Under the pieces are notes generated by a model. The model saw only the letters and a program-made list of their open reading frames with translations, made no database searches and was not told the origin of the DNA. From NCBI GenBank assembly GCA_030584005.1, contig CP129486.1, forward strand, positions 1,677,556 through 1,741,555: DNA of 64,000 nucleotides. The letters are read 5' to 3'. This DNA is from Bdellovibrionota bacterium (GTDB lineage Bacteria; Bdellovibrionota_C; UBA2361; JAFLCA01). This document shows, one piece after another, positions 34,694 through 44,336 of the stretch. Each line of letters opens with the position of its first letter. Position 1 is the stretch's first letter. Position numbers and translations under genes: made by a program.

Positions 34694-36097
34694 ATGAATA
34701 ATGTTTTTTTCCGTGGTGTAGCCTGCCTGGTTCTGCTCTGTGTGCCCGTGGCGTTGCGGGCTGAAACGCAAGTTGCGAGTATCGGCGATGCTGGGACGAC
34801 GGCGTTGCCTAACTTTAAACAGCTGGTACAGCGAGTTGGAAGCGCGGTGGTCAATATTTCGGTGGAGGCGTCAAGCACGGAGCCGCTGCCGGGGGAAGAG
34901 GCGCTCCCCGAGTTTTTACGGCGGGATCCTCAACGTCCCTTCATGTCCATGGGTTCGGGGTTTATCATCGACGCGAGCGGTCTGATAGTTACCAATAACC
35001 ATGTCGTCGAAAAGTCTTCGAAGATTATAGTGCGCATGCTCGATGATCGTACCGACTACGAGGCATCGGTACTGGGCCGAGACCCCAAGACTGACCTGGC
35101 GCTGATTAAGATCCAGGCAGCCAAACCGTTACCAACGCTTGCCTTCGGCGACTCGGATGCAGTTGCGGTAGGTGACTGGGTCTTGGCGATTGGCAATCAG
35201 TTCCAGCTTGGGCAATCCGTTACGGCAGGCATCGTTTCAGCCAAGGGGAGAAAGCTTCATTCACGGGAATCAAGCGCCTACGATTCTTTTATCCAGACAG
35301 ACGCATCGATTAACCCCGGCAGCTCTGGCGGACCCCTGCTCAATACGGAGGGTCAGGTCATCGGGGTGAACACGGCAATATTCTCACCGGGGCGTGCGGC
35401 ACCTCAAGGCGGCATCGGATTCAATATCGGGATTGGATTTGCCATCCCTGCGAATTTGACTCGCAGTATCATTGGGCAGCTGCGAGAGAAGGGCAAGGTA
35501 ACGCGGTCGTACCTGGGAGTGATTATTCAGCCGATAGATTCCGATGCTGCGGCTGCACTGGGACTTGAGAAAGCAGAGGGGGCCTTGGTTGCCGACGTAC
35601 TTCCGGAGAGTCCAGCCGCAAAAGCAGGATTTGAAAGAAGGGATGTCATCGTGAGCTATGAAGGCACCAGGATAGTTGAACATGACGATCTCCCAATCCT
35701 GGTGGCGGAAACGGCAGTAGGCACTAAGGTGAGCATCAACATCTTGCGAAGGGGTAAGGCGCACACACTGACTCCCACTGTTTTGGAACTAATCCCGCAA
35801 AACCTCAGCATCCCGGCCGATCAACCGCAGCCAAATGCTGTGGGCTTGGTGGTCGAGCCGTTTACCGATGCTCAGGGCAAGGCGGGGGTTCGGGTGGAGG
35901 CAGTCGAGCCGCGTTCTCCGGCGGCGATGGCCGGTTTTATGGCAGGGGACACTATCGAAGAGATGGGGGAGAAACGCATCGAGGACCTGAGCAGCTTTGA
36001 AAGTGTCGTCAAAGGTCTTGTTCCAAAGAGGCCTGTATTGGTGCTTGTTCGGCGCAAGGAGGGCACCAGATTTTTGACACTGAAAGTGGAGAAATAG
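34694..36097 (+). CDS. degP: Periplasmic serine protease/chaperone HtrA (DegP-like)
   Basis: Envelope quality-control protease of 467 aa: signal peptide (about 1-23), trypsin-like domain, two PDZ domains. The triad is His103 (TNNHVVE), Asp134 (KTDLALIKI) and Ser211 (INPGSSGGPLL). PDZ1 covers about 262-350 (SYLGVIIQPI to GFERRDVIVSYEG) and PDZ2 about 375-460 (PRSPAAMAGFMAGDTIEEMG). A GTG 15 nt upstream is an alternative start. It is followed by a sigma factor gene, echoing envelope-stress pairings. Confidence 0.95.
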   Translation: MNNVFFRGVACLVLLCVPVALRAETQVASIGDAGTTALPNFKQLVQRVGSAVVNISVEASSTEPLPGEEALPEFLRRDPQRPFMSMGSGFIIDASGLIVTNNHVVEKSSKIIVRMLDDRTDYEASVLGRDPKTDLALIKIQAAKPLPTLAFGDSDAVAVGDWVLAIGNQFQLGQSVTAGIVSAKGRKLHSRESSAYDSFIQTDASINPGSSGGPLLNTEGQVIGVNTAIFSPGRAAPQGGIGFNIGIGFAIPANLTRSIIGQLREKGKVTRSYLGVIIQPIDSDAAAALGLEKAEGALVADVLPESPAAKAGFERRDVIVSYEGTRIVEHDDLPILVAETAVGTKVSINILRRGKAHTLTPTVLELIPQNLSIPADQPQPNAVGLVVEPFTDAQGKAGVRVEAVEPRSPAAMAGFMAGDTIEEMGEKRIEDLSSFESVVKGLVPKRPVLVLVRRKEGTRFLTLKVEK

Positions 36098-36253
36098 TCG
36101 ACAGGTTGACGCTTTTTTGAACAGCGCGCCGTTACAAGGGTTGCTTGTAACCGGCTGAAATTGTTAGCCAACCCAATTTGAGTCGGCCGGGAGAGTCATT
36201 ACATTGATGCATCTCGCGTTGGCAAGGATTTCGCAAAAGTGAAGCTCTGTGTG

Positions 36254-36282
36254 AGGAGCTTTCAGCATAGCTGAGAGCTCCT
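36254..36282 (+). promoter_or_regulatory. Hairpin just upstream of the sigma factor gene
   Basis: A 13-bp stem with one mismatch (AGGAGCTTTCAGC-ATA-GCTGAGAGCTCCT) ends 18 nt before the ATG, next to the GGAG ribosome site. It could mask translation initiation or terminate upstream transcripts. Prediction only. Confidence 0.5.
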
Positions 36283-36300
36283 GCTATACGGAGCAGCACC

Positions 36301-36924
36301 ATGAACGGTAAGCGCAGTGATGAAGAGCTAGTGGCCCAGATGCGGAGTGGAGCCACCGCATGCTTTGAGGAATTAGTGAGCCGCTATACGCCGAAGGTAT
36401 TTAGTCTCGCTTCGCGCCTCTTGAAGAACAGAGAGGATGCCGAGGAGGTGCTCCAGGATGTGTTTCACACCGTATACAGAAAAATTGATGGCTTCGAGGG
36501 GAAGAGCTCTTTTTCGAGCTGGCTGTACCGCATAACGGTCAATTCAGCTTTCATGAAACTGAGAAAACGAAGGCAGCAGCATCGTTTCGTGGGCATGGAC
36601 GACGTGCCCGTCGATGTGCAAAAGGCGGTCACGTCGAGGAGCGTTGAGGCCGGGGGCGGTGACGCAACGGCGTTATCACGGCAGCTGCATATAGCGCTGG
36701 AGCAGGCGGTTGAAAGGCTGCCGGAGGAGTACCGGCCCGTTTTTATCCTCCGTGATGTCGACGGCCTTAGCAGTCACGAGGTGAGTGAGATTCTTGACAT
36801 CACCGTCCCCGCTGTAAAATCACGTTTACATCGCTCGCGGCTCATGCTGCGGCGCCGTCTCATTCGCTACTATCGGGAGCTTGAGGGCCAGGCAGCTCCG
36901 GAATCTGTGCGCGCAGCTGGATAA
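36301..36924 (+). CDS. Sigma-70 family (ECF-like) RNA polymerase sigma factor
   Basis: 207 aa, the length of a group IV sigma factor. Region 2 spans about 20-90 (CFEELVSRYTPKVFSLASRL, then EDAEEVLQDVFHTVYRKI and SSFSSWLYRITVNSA). Region 4 spans about 130-190 (LEQAVERLPEEYRPVFILRD, GLSSHEVSEILDITVPAVKSRLHRSR). It would direct RNA polymerase to an alternative promoter set. No anti-sigma gene with a zinc motif or transmembrane span follows, so control is unclear. Confidence 0.93.
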   Translation: MNGKRSDEELVAQMRSGATACFEELVSRYTPKVFSLASRLLKNREDAEEVLQDVFHTVYRKIDGFEGKSSFSSWLYRITVNSAFMKLRKRRQQHRFVGMDDVPVDVQKAVTSRSVEAGGGDATALSRQLHIALEQAVERLPEEYRPVFILRDVDGLSSHEVSEILDITVPAVKSRLHRSRLMLRRRLIRYYRELEGQAAPESVRAAG

Positions 36925-37073
36925 ACAGAACCCGCGCCAGAATATTGCGTAAACCAGCCCCACAGCGTGAACTGGATCATACAAGTTCCGGGTTACTGCA
37001 CCGCTACGGCCGCTTGGATTGACGATGCTTGACCGTTGCCGTGAAAGCTGCGCAATACTATCCTCGATTGGCT

Positions 37074-37100
37074 GGAGCCGTACCCTGAGGGTAAGGCTCC
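37074..37100 (+). promoter_or_regulatory. Hairpin upstream of the cytochrome c gene
   Basis: GGAGCCGTACCC-TGA-GGGTAAGGCTCC, a 12-bp stem with one mismatch, lies about 38 nt before the cytochrome start. No U-run follows. It might end the sigma factor transcript or lie in the cytochrome leader. Confidence 0.4.
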
Positions 37101-37137
37101 TCCTCCGTTACAGGTACTTGGTTGCAGCAGAACGCTA

Positions 37138-38031
37138 ATGAGAGCAGGCTCACGCAGATTCCATCTTTTGACCAGGACATGTACGCTCCTGATTGGCGCA
37201 GCGATCCTAGTTGGATGTACCAACGCCCCCTCCGATACTCTCCATGACCCTCTGACACCGACGGTTGTGGAGAAGGGTCGTTATCTCACACACACCCTGG
37301 CGGCATGCGGATTCTGTCATGGCGCCACCGCCGTTCCCGGGGCGCCTCTGACGGGAGGGCGGCCGTATTACGATATTTATGGTGAAGTGACGGTGCCAAA
37401 TCTTGTGCCCGAGACCGGGCGATCGGTGGATTGGACCACTTTCGATCTGATGCGCGTCATACGGGGCAGTCGGCGGCCTGATGACGAAGTTATCTCGCCC
37501 ACCGCACACAGGGGGTATGAGTGGATGTCTGATGACGACGCGCATGCCATCGTCTCCTACTTGCGGGTACTTCCGCGATCCGGAAATCCCACCGAGCGGC
37601 GTAGTATCTCATTCCTCGATCGGAATACGGTGGGGTTCTTCGCTCCGCCGGCCAGGGAAGTGCGGGGGTACATCCCTGCGATTACACCGCAGTACCAGCT
37701 TGAGTACGGCGCATATCTCGTTGACCATGTGGCCCGTTGCGTCAACTGTCACAATACTCCAGGAACATTTTTCTCCTCCGAGGAGTATTTGGGAGGTGGT
37801 GGTATTGTAAAAACAGATGCCGGGGAGAAGGCGGCACCAGGCATCACCTCGGATATGGTAACCGGCGTGGGAGGCTGGAGTGATGCGCAGATTGTTGCAT
37901 ACTTGAGAACGGGCGTGGCTCCCGATGGCCGTCAGGTTGACCAGCGGTTTTGCCCCACCGCCTTCTACGCGCGAGCGGAAGATCAAGATCTCGAGGCCAT
38001 AGCTGCGCATCTAAAGAGGGTACGTAGGTAA
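37138..38031 (+). CDS. Di-haem cytochrome c lipoprotein
   Basis: Periplasmic electron carrier of 297 aa. The signal peptide ends in lipobox ILVGC (Cys27), so it should be membrane-anchored. Two haem-binding motifs are present: CGFCH (57-61) and CVNCH (201-205), each starting a class I cytochrome c-like domain. Possible Met ligands include WMSDDD and SDMVTGVG. Cytochromes of this type accept electrons from periplasmic dehydrogenases. The downstream PQQ-dependent sugar dehydrogenase, about 100 bp away in the same direction, is an obvious candidate donor (inference). Confidence 0.88.
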   Translation: MRAGSRRFHLLTRTCTLLIGAAILVGCTNAPSDTLHDPLTPTVVEKGRYLTHTLAACGFCHGATAVPGAPLTGGRPYYDIYGEVTVPNLVPETGRSVDWTTFDLMRVIRGSRRPDDEVISPTAHRGYEWMSDDDAHAIVSYLRVLPRSGNPTERRSISFLDRNTVGFFAPPAREVRGYIPAITPQYQLEYGAYLVDHVARCVNCHNTPGTFFSSEEYLGGGGIVKTDAGEKAAPGITSDMVTGVGGWSDAQIVAYLRTGVAPDGRQVDQRFCPTAFYARAEDQDLEAIAAHLKRVRR

Positions 38032-38129
38032 TATGCTGGTTCTTCGCGGTTGGCCCAAGATTTGCCTACGATCTCAACGGGGTCTGGTGCTCTCAACGGC
38101 TCCTGGAGCGGGAAACAGGAGATGCTGCG

Positions 38130-39683
38130 ATGAATGTGGATAAGATACTGCCGGGAATGGCGTTGAGATCTTGCTGGGCAGTCTTGACGTGCACAGTGCT
38201 GGCAGCACTTGCGGCAACCGTGCAGGCACAGGACCGCCCGCAATTCAGTTTCACTCGAACTGATGACATCGTCACGCTCACGGTCGACCCAGCGACGAAC
38301 GGAACTGAGTGCCAGTTTCGTATTGTCGGATCCTTTGAAAGCGCTAAGTTCGTGCGCACGCGAGCTAAGCGGAAGTTTCTCTCTCCTCGTGTATCCCGTT
38401 CAACTGATTTTCAGATCGTTGCGGACATCTCAGCTGATGTGCGCAGGGTCGGGGCATCATCGCGTCGCACCCTGTATGTTGCTGTCGGGGAAAGGTGTGG
38501 CGATACAGAAACATTTTCAAGGGTCAAGCGGCTGCGCATCGATGCGTCACCCGGCGGTCTCCGCGAGAAGGCCTGGATGCGCGGCATGCGAACCTCTGCT
38601 GAACGCAACATACTAACTTTCGAAGATGCCTTCCCGAGTTTGACATTCGCTTATCCAGTGGACCTTCAGGTGGCACCAGGCGGCAGCAGGTTGTACGTAG
38701 TTGAGCAGGGCGGCATGGTGCGGGTTTTTGACAATGACAGTGCGGCCACCAGTAGCGGCAACTTCCTGGACCTTGGAAGCGTCGTGAGATTTGACGGGGA
38801 GCAGGGGTTGCTCGGGTTAGCATTCCATCCTGACTACGAGTCGAATGGGTACCTGTACGTGCACTATACGGAAGATGCAACGGGCGACAATGTAGTCGTG
38901 CGGTACACTCGTGACAACTCGGATCCCCTTACTGCAGATGCCAGCACTGCTCTGGAGATACTGCGCACGGCCCAACCTTACGAGAATCATAAGGGGGGAC
39001 AGATTCGATTCGGGTCCGATGGTTATCTGTACATCGCTCTGGGGGATGGCGGTAGTTCGGGCGATCCACTGGGCAATGGTCAGAATAGAGCTTCCCTGCT
39101 GGGGAAAATATTGCGTATTGATGTCGATAATCCCTCCGGTGGAGAGCAGTATGGTATCCCAGTCGATAATCCATTCGCCGGCAATACCGACGGCTATCGA
39201 GAAGAGATCTTTGCCTATGGGTTGCGCAATCCGTGGCGCTTTAGTTTTGACCCCACGACCGGGGCACTATATGCAGGTGATGTGGGGCAGAACCGGATCG
39301 AAGAGGTGAATATTATTACCTCCGGCGCAAACTACGGTTGGAATATCATGGAAGGGACCGACTGCTATCCGCTCACCAGCTCATGTTCAAGCGATGGCCT
39401 GACGCTCCCGATAGCAAGCTACCGACGACCGCTCGGGTACTCAGTAACCGGAGGTGCTGTGTACCGCGGTGCGAACATCCCCCTCATCAGCGGTCATTAT
39501 ATATTTGCAGATTTTGTGACCGGTCGCGTATTCCAGTTGAACCCTGCCGATCAATCGCGCACCTTAGAGGCGTTTGATACGGAGTATTACATCAGCTCCT
39601 TCGGAGTTGATGCCGACAATGAGATCTATGCCCTCTCTTACTATAGCGGAGAGGTCCTCCGCTTGGCGCGCTCCTCTGATTAA
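38130..39683 (+). CDS. PQQ-dependent sugar dehydrogenase (soluble GDH / HHIP-like)
   Basis: Exported protein of 517 aa with a signal peptide cleaved near VQAQ (about residue 34). An N-terminal domain of about 130 aa, beta-rich with a Cys pair (TECQF and GERCGD), is followed by a six-bladed propeller of the glucose/sorbosone dehydrogenase family. Landmarks are PVDLQVAPGGSRLYVVEQGG, GEQGLLGLAFHPDY, HKGGQIRFGSDGYLYIALGD, GKILRIDVDNP, YGLRNPWRFSFD and GDVGQNRIEEVN. Such enzymes oxidise aldoses in the periplasm; actual PQQ binding here is unproven. Confidence 0.9.
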   Translation: MNVDKILPGMALRSCWAVLTCTVLAALAATVQAQDRPQFSFTRTDDIVTLTVDPATNGTECQFRIVGSFESAKFVRTRAKRKFLSPRVSRSTDFQIVADISADVRRVGASSRRTLYVAVGERCGDTETFSRVKRLRIDASPGGLREKAWMRGMRTSAERNILTFEDAFPSLTFAYPVDLQVAPGGSRLYVVEQGGMVRVFDNDSAATSSGNFLDLGSVVRFDGEQGLLGLAFHPDYESNGYLYVHYTEDATGDNVVVRYTRDNSDPLTADASTALEILRTAQPYENHKGGQIRFGSDGYLYIALGDGGSSGDPLGNGQNRASLLGKILRIDVDNPSGGEQYGIPVDNPFAGNTDGYREEIFAYGLRNPWRFSFDPTTGALYAGDVGQNRIEEVNIITSGANYGWNIMEGTDCYPLTSSCSSDGLTLPIASYRRPLGYSVTGGAVYRGANIPLISGHYIFADFVTGRVFQLNPADQSRTLEAFDTEYYISSFGVDADNEIYALSYYSGEVLRLARSSD

Positions 39684-39710
39684 AGGTCCCGAACTGACGC
39701 GAAGTCATTC

Positions 39711-39893
39711 CTGGGGGCTCCTGCTCATTTAGGAAGTGCTCTACGCTTTGATGGGGCCCCGGCGCATCCCATCCTCCACGGCTTGGCCGAAGACTCAGCC
39801 GTGGTGGCCGCCATCCGGGCGTGTGCTAGGGATATGCTGAACCTATTCAGCGTATCCCTAGAAGTGGTTTTAAGAATACCTTTCTGAAACTAG
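39711..39893. repeat. Composite intergenic repeat cluster after the sugar dehydrogenase
   Basis: The cluster contains, in order: a GGGGGCTCCTGCTCATTT copy of the 34.03-kb element; AGCCGTGGTGGCCGCCATCCG shared with 24.21 kb; a 16-bp hairpin CTAGGGATATGCTGAA-CCTA-TTCAGCGTATCCCTAG with one G-T position (39826-39861), the best copy of that family; and AGAAGTGGTTTTAAGAATACC shared with 25.99 kb. No gene lies in the 330-bp gap. Confidence 0.78.
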
Positions 39894-40017
39894 CTCTCGT
39901 GGCGAGTGGGCGTATTCTGTGCAAATGGAATACAAGTTCAAATGGAATACAGGTTGATTAGGGCGTTCAAGCTGCGCTAGCATTTCTCCGTAGCGAGTAC
40001 TCTCTTAAGCTCCACAG

Positions 40018-41247
40018 ATGACAGCCTCGGTCGCCACCCATATTCCAAAACTTGTTGATGCCGGAAGTGCCTCCTCGGATCGCGTTGAGATTGCAGCTGG
40101 AGATACTGCAAAGCACAGCGGTACCGAAGCTCTGCAGCCCCGTCGGTCGCGGAACGGACTGCTCCCAGTGGCAGCCCTCGGACTGGGAGCGATTGCATCT
40201 GTCGGCGGGTATGAAGCCTACCGGGGCGCGGCCGATGCAGGCCATCAGGCTGCCTGGGGAACGTTGAGTGCACCAGCCTTTCTTCCACGAGGGGGACTGT
40301 TTGGTGAGGGGTACACGCCGTATGGGAGCTATTTGCTGCAGCGTCGTGAGAGACTGGGCGAACGCAGCGCCGAAATTGCACAGCTCTCGACAGAGGCGCA
40401 AGCTCTGATCCATTCGCTGCAGGGGGGGGCTGCGGAGGATCCGGCGTTGCGCCGGAGAGAGGTCATCGCATTCCTTGATCGTGTGGAGGAGGTATCGGTG
40501 CCACCAGTGGTGCCGACGGTTGAACCGATTGCAGAGAGTTCAGCGCGGCTTGAGAGGGAGCATGGTCCCGTTGAGGGAGTTGCTCGTGCCGTGTTCGAGG
40601 AGGCCACCGGTAAGGCGCTGCCGTCAGCCGTGCGTATTGAACGGGGAGCTCTAGCAGCAGATCGTGCAGCGGAGGCGCACGAGGGGAGTGGTCATGTCAC
40701 ATACGCGGGCATTCATTATGGCCGCGACCTGGAGGCGATCCTGCACGAGTTTGGCCATTTAACAGCACAGGTAGGGGAGACGGCACGCAGTGAGTCCCTC
40801 CTGGGTTTAGGAGGCAATTCCCTACAGGTCTCTGCACAGGAGGAGGCCGCGGCGTTTCTTTTCAGTCTCGTTGCTGCCGAGCACATCGCTGACCCGGAGC
40901 TCAGGGCCCATGCTGAACAGCTGGATTTTTTCCGGCTTGAGGAGTACCTGCGCGGGGTTGATACGGATCATGCTCATAATTGGGCAATTGCGATTGCCGA
41001 TGCGGCGATTGAGGTGTTCGGCAGCCCTGAAGCAGCCTATAGGCATGTAGCGACGAGTCATTCTCTTGATCCACGTATTGAGGGGGTGATTGAGCGTAAT
41101 CGGCTGCTTCTGCAGAATGGTCCTGGTATTGAGGAGCTGCCGGGGCTTTTGATCAAGGCGAGATTAGAGTTGGATGCGCAGGTGGCTTCACTGCGGGCGC
41201 TCATTGCTCCTGAGGCCGTTGCCTCACGCTCGACGCAGTCGCCGTGA
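40018..41247 (+). CDS. Membrane-anchored HEFGH metallopeptidase-like protein
   Basis: 409 aa, unassigned to a named family. A basic N-terminus precedes one transmembrane segment (about 47-66). An Ala/Glu-rich helical region follows. A zinc-binding motif HEFGH (243-247, in AILHEFGHLTAQ) is followed 28 residues later by QEEAAAFLFSL, where Glu275 or Glu276 could be the third ligand, as in gluzincins and ImmA-like peptidases. The C-terminal 120 residues are helical. The stop overlaps the GTG of the Lnt-like gene (GTGA), making it the first gene of a three-gene coupled unit. Peptidase activity is inferred from the motif only. Confidence 0.7.
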   Translation: MTASVATHIPKLVDAGSASSDRVEIAAGDTAKHSGTEALQPRRSRNGLLPVAALGLGAIASVGGYEAYRGAADAGHQAAWGTLSAPAFLPRGGLFGEGYTPYGSYLLQRRERLGERSAEIAQLSTEAQALIHSLQGGAAEDPALRRREVIAFLDRVEEVSVPPVVPTVEPIAESSARLEREHGPVEGVARAVFEEATGKALPSAVRIERGALAADRAAEAHEGSGHVTYAGIHYGRDLEAILHEFGHLTAQVGETARSESLLGLGGNSLQVSAQEEAAAFLFSLVAAEHIADPELRAHAEQLDFFRLEEYLRGVDTDHAHNWAIAIADAAIEVFGSPEAAYRHVATSHSLDPRIEGVIERNRLLLQNGPGIEELPGLLIKARLELDAQVASLRALIAPEAVASRSTQSP

Positions 41248-43268
41248 TACGCAGTAATCCCGCTTCACCCCTAGTATCAACCCATTACCTGCTACCCATT
41301 CGGATACTCCTTACCGCGCTCATCTGGGGGCTGGCATACTACGAGCTAGGCTCGCTCGTGGGGGCGGTCCTGGGGCTCGCTGCTGCCGTGACGATTGGTG
41401 ATCGACACATCATTGCGGCCTTCAGGCTTAGCACCGTATGGGTGCTCTTTGCTGTTGCACACTTCGTGGGCTTTGCCTGGTTTGCACCGGCCTTGGCGCT
41501 CTATAGTCGTTGGGAGAGCTTGGCGGTATGGGCAACATTTATTGTTTTTGCGCTCTATGGAGCGCTGCAGTTTGTAGCGTTCGTCTGGATTACACGGCGT
41601 TTATCCCGCACCTCATTACGAAGTTACTCCCTTGATATTCCCCTGGCCTGGTGCGCGGTAGAGCTTTGTTTCTTTCGCCCCTTCGATTGGTCCCTCGCGC
41701 ACACCTTGACGGCGACTCCGGTCTTCATTCAGCTCGCAGACATTGGCGGCGCCCCACTCGTGAGCTGTTTGATAGTATGGATTGCGTGTCTCGCTGCTGA
41801 CAGCTTGAGAAACGCGGGTGGTTCCCAGCGCTGGCAGCGCAGTGGAGTGCTCGCATTGCTCTTGTTTGTCGTAGGTTACGGACTCGCACGGCAAGCCCAG
41901 CTTAAGGATCGACCCTCTCTAGCCCGCGTATTGGTGGTGAATGCGAATACGGCTCCCACCCATGAGTTTTCCCCCCATCAAGCGCGAGTTGATTGGCGTT
42001 CGTACATCACGCTCACTAAGGCTCGGCTCGATCCGTCAGTGGATTTTGTAGTGTGGCCCGAGAGTGCCATTCTGGAACTGGTCTTCGATCTACCGGCAGA
42101 GGAGCAAAGGGCAATCCTGGAATCTGAGGGTATGACCTTTCAGGTGCCAGTGCTCTTTGGATCTCAGCGCACACTTGCAGATCTGAGGGTAGGCAACATC
42201 GTAGGGATGCTGGAAGGAAATGAGGGCCTAGAGCATTATTATGTGAAGGGCGTTCCCTTTCCCCTTGCTGAGGGAGACCTGTTTGCGCGCTTCCGCCCGC
42301 AGTCAGGTGAGGGGCAGCAGGTTCTCACGGTGGCAATGGCTGAGCGGGCTCCCCTTGACGTACTGCCGCTGGTTTGCTTCGAGAGCACGGTAGCCAATGT
42401 CGTTCGTGGTCGGGCGCGTGCACATGCTCCAGATCTCCTGATCGAGTTCAGTAATCTCAATTGGTTCGGGAACACGATCGCTCCGGCCCAGCACGAAGTG
42501 CTCGCCGTATGGCGAGCGTTAGAGCATCGAAAACCGCTGCTGCGGGTGGTAAATGCAGCACCGAGTGCCTTAGTAACGGCCAATGGAAGCATCATTGGCG
42601 TACCCTCCGCCGGAGTGGGGAGTAGCGCCGTGGTCGAGATTCCTCAAGGCCAGGTTGAACCCACCCTGTATGTCCGATTCGCAGGGGTTTTATATTGTCT
42701 TCTCCTCGCGGTGACAGCTGCATTCCTCCTGCAGCACTATGTAGGCAAGATGCTGCGAAGGTGTGAGTTGAGGTATCTCATCTTAGCGGGCATGCTCATA
42801 CTGCTTGGCGGGCTCTTCTCAGTCGGTACGTTCTTCTCCCGTCCAATGCTTCAAAGATTGGGGCTCATCGGCGGGTTCTCGCCCAACCCTTTTGTCTTCA
42901 ACAAATTCGAAGGCCTCCATTATTGGGCGCATCAGATAGAGATCGATATCCTGCACCCCGATCTCACCCGCAGCACCCATCGAGTCGATAGTACGCTCTT
43001 CTCCAAGCTCCCGGGGCCGCACCACTACCATATGGCATTCGCGGTGCCCTTTGCCTTTGCTCCACTGTACGAGCGCGAGTATTGGGAAGCACCGCTCCAG
43101 AAGGGATTCTGCGGGGTGGGGGATAGCCGCGCCGTGCTTGCGGAGGCATTGGCACTTGTTAAACCGGTGGCATCGGTACGCGTAAGAATTCAAGAGAAAG
43201 TTCCGCACAGAGCGGGCGCGGACCCACGGTCATGGAGTATGAGAATTGCCTGCGGGGGTTCAAAATGA
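41244..43268 (+). CDS. lnt: Apolipoprotein N-acyltransferase-like protein with extra C-terminal domain
   Basis: 674 aa, against about 510 for E. coli Lnt. Six N-terminal membrane segments precede a CN-hydrolase domain. The triad appears as Glu273 (VWPESA), Lys335 (YVKGVPFP) and Cys378 (LVCFE); SNLNWFGNTIAPAQHEVLAV and RALEHRKPLLRVVNAAPSA match Lnt. Lnt N-acylates lipoproteins at the inner membrane. Beyond about residue 480 come two further hydrophobic segments and a 140-aa domain of unknown family rich in His/Tyr (GLHYWAHQIEIDI, GPHHYHMAF). It is coupled to the metallopeptidase-like gene before it and to the HTTM gene after it. It could be the housekeeping Lnt or a paralogue. Confidence 0.8.
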   Translation: MIRSNPASPLVSTHYLLPIRILLTALIWGLAYYELGSLVGAVLGLAAAVTIGDRHIIAAFRLSTVWVLFAVAHFVGFAWFAPALALYSRWESLAVWATFIVFALYGALQFVAFVWITRRLSRTSLRSYSLDIPLAWCAVELCFFRPFDWSLAHTLTATPVFIQLADIGGAPLVSCLIVWIACLAADSLRNAGGSQRWQRSGVLALLLFVVGYGLARQAQLKDRPSLARVLVVNANTAPTHEFSPHQARVDWRSYITLTKARLDPSVDFVVWPESAILELVFDLPAEEQRAILESEGMTFQVPVLFGSQRTLADLRVGNIVGMLEGNEGLEHYYVKGVPFPLAEGDLFARFRPQSGEGQQVLTVAMAERAPLDVLPLVCFESTVANVVRGRARAHAPDLLIEFSNLNWFGNTIAPAQHEVLAVWRALEHRKPLLRVVNAAPSALVTANGSIIGVPSAGVGSSAVVEIPQGQVEPTLYVRFAGVLYCLLLAVTAAFLLQHYVGKMLRRCELRYLILAGMLILLGGLFSVGTFFSRPMLQRLGLIGGFSPNPFVFNKFEGLHYWAHQIEIDILHPDLTRSTHRVDSTLFSKLPGPHHYHMAFAVPFAFAPLYEREYWEAPLQKGFCGVGDSRAVLAEALALVKPVASVRVRIQEKVPHRAGADPRSWSMRIACGGSK

Positions 43269-44095
43269 CGCAGCGACTCCCGTTCATACTGTTTCGCATT
43301 ACCTTCGGATCATTCCTCATCTGGCATTGGATACAGCTTTCACCGTTCATGGAGGATCTCTACTCTGTTGATGGTTTGTATGCGCATCGATTTGAGGCGC
43401 CCTGGCCCAATGTCCTCAATTCACTGCATGGCCAGCTGCAGCTGGGGGTATTTAACGCCCTCGCCATCGCGCTGTCTTTTTTTGTGCTGTGTGGAATTCT
43501 CAGACGTGGGAGCGCCTTGCTCCTAAGCTATCTTCACGGCTGTGTCGTCTCTTGGAATGTGATGCTGTCGCCCCCATCTGATGGATACGTGGGGTGGTTG
43601 CTCATAGCCTTAGTTCTCATTCCGAGCGGGGAGGGGCTGGGGTTGCATCGTCGGACCGAGCATTGGCGGATGCCAAGAGAGATTATGATGGCGGGTATGG
43701 TAGTGCTCGGAGTGACCTATACCCTCTCCGGCTTGGATAAATTGCGAAGCGAGCTGTGGTGGTCGGGGGATGCTCTACGCCTGCTGTTCGAAGGACCATT
43801 GGTGCGTGCGGGTATAGCAGGGGAACTCGTACGGTCGCTGCCGATGCCTCTGCTCACTGCACTCACTTGGGGGTCGGTCGCAGCGGAGACGTTGTTCCTT
43901 CCACTTATTTTTTGGCGCCCAACGCGTGTGGTTGCATGGAGTGCCATGACACTCATGCATTTCGGCGTGCTCATGACGGTATCGATTACAACGGTGTCGA
44001 TCGCGATGCTATGTTTTCACTTTTTTGTGTGGCCGACGCTGTTGCGAGAACCGATTGAACCGGTAGGGCAGCCGGATCATCAGGCAGCTGTTTGA
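43265..44095 (+). CDS. HTTM-domain integral membrane protein
   Basis: 277 aa with about seven predicted membrane helices. LFRITFGSFLIWHWIQL, then WNVMLSPPSDGYVGWLLIAL, TYTLSGLDKLRSELWWSGDAL and LPLIFWRPTRVVAWSAMTLMH match HTTM (horizontally transferred transmembrane) proteins, related to the membrane part of vitamin K-dependent gamma-carboxylase. Bacterial functions are unknown. The start overlaps the Lnt-like stop (ATGA). HTTM genes commonly pair with a gene for an exported domain, and here that partner may be the extra C-terminus of the Lnt-like protein (inference). Confidence 0.8.
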   Translation: MTQRLPFILFRITFGSFLIWHWIQLSPFMEDLYSVDGLYAHRFEAPWPNVLNSLHGQLQLGVFNALAIALSFFVLCGILRRGSALLLSYLHGCVVSWNVMLSPPSDGYVGWLLIALVLIPSGEGLGLHRRTEHWRMPREIMMAGMVVLGVTYTLSGLDKLRSELWWSGDALRLLFEGPLVRAGIAGELVRSLPMPLLTALTWGSVAAETLFLPLIFWRPTRVVAWSAMTLMHFGVLMTVSITTVSIAMLCFHFFVWPTLLREPIEPVGQPDHQAAV

Positions 44096-44336
44096 TGCAG
44101 GTAAAAAGTTTCTATTTCTTTTTCGATTGTTGATTGACAGAAAGTGGTGCCGGGCGTATTCACGCGGATGTATCACGCTCTTTACATACTCAACGCATTT
44201 GTTCTTTGTGCAGTTCTTGTGAGTACCTTAGTGCGTGAGTATCAGCTGGACAGTCTTGTGGCACGGGGGACTACAAGCCAAGCCGGCAACCGATAAGAGC
44301 CGCTCATTCATTTGTGTGACTATGTGGAGGAATTTT

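Noticed and set aside
40018..41247. Calling the HEFGH protein an ImmA/IrrE toxin-antitoxin peptidase
   Set aside because: It has a membrane segment and no adjacent helix-turn-helix repressor; only the zinc motif is similar.
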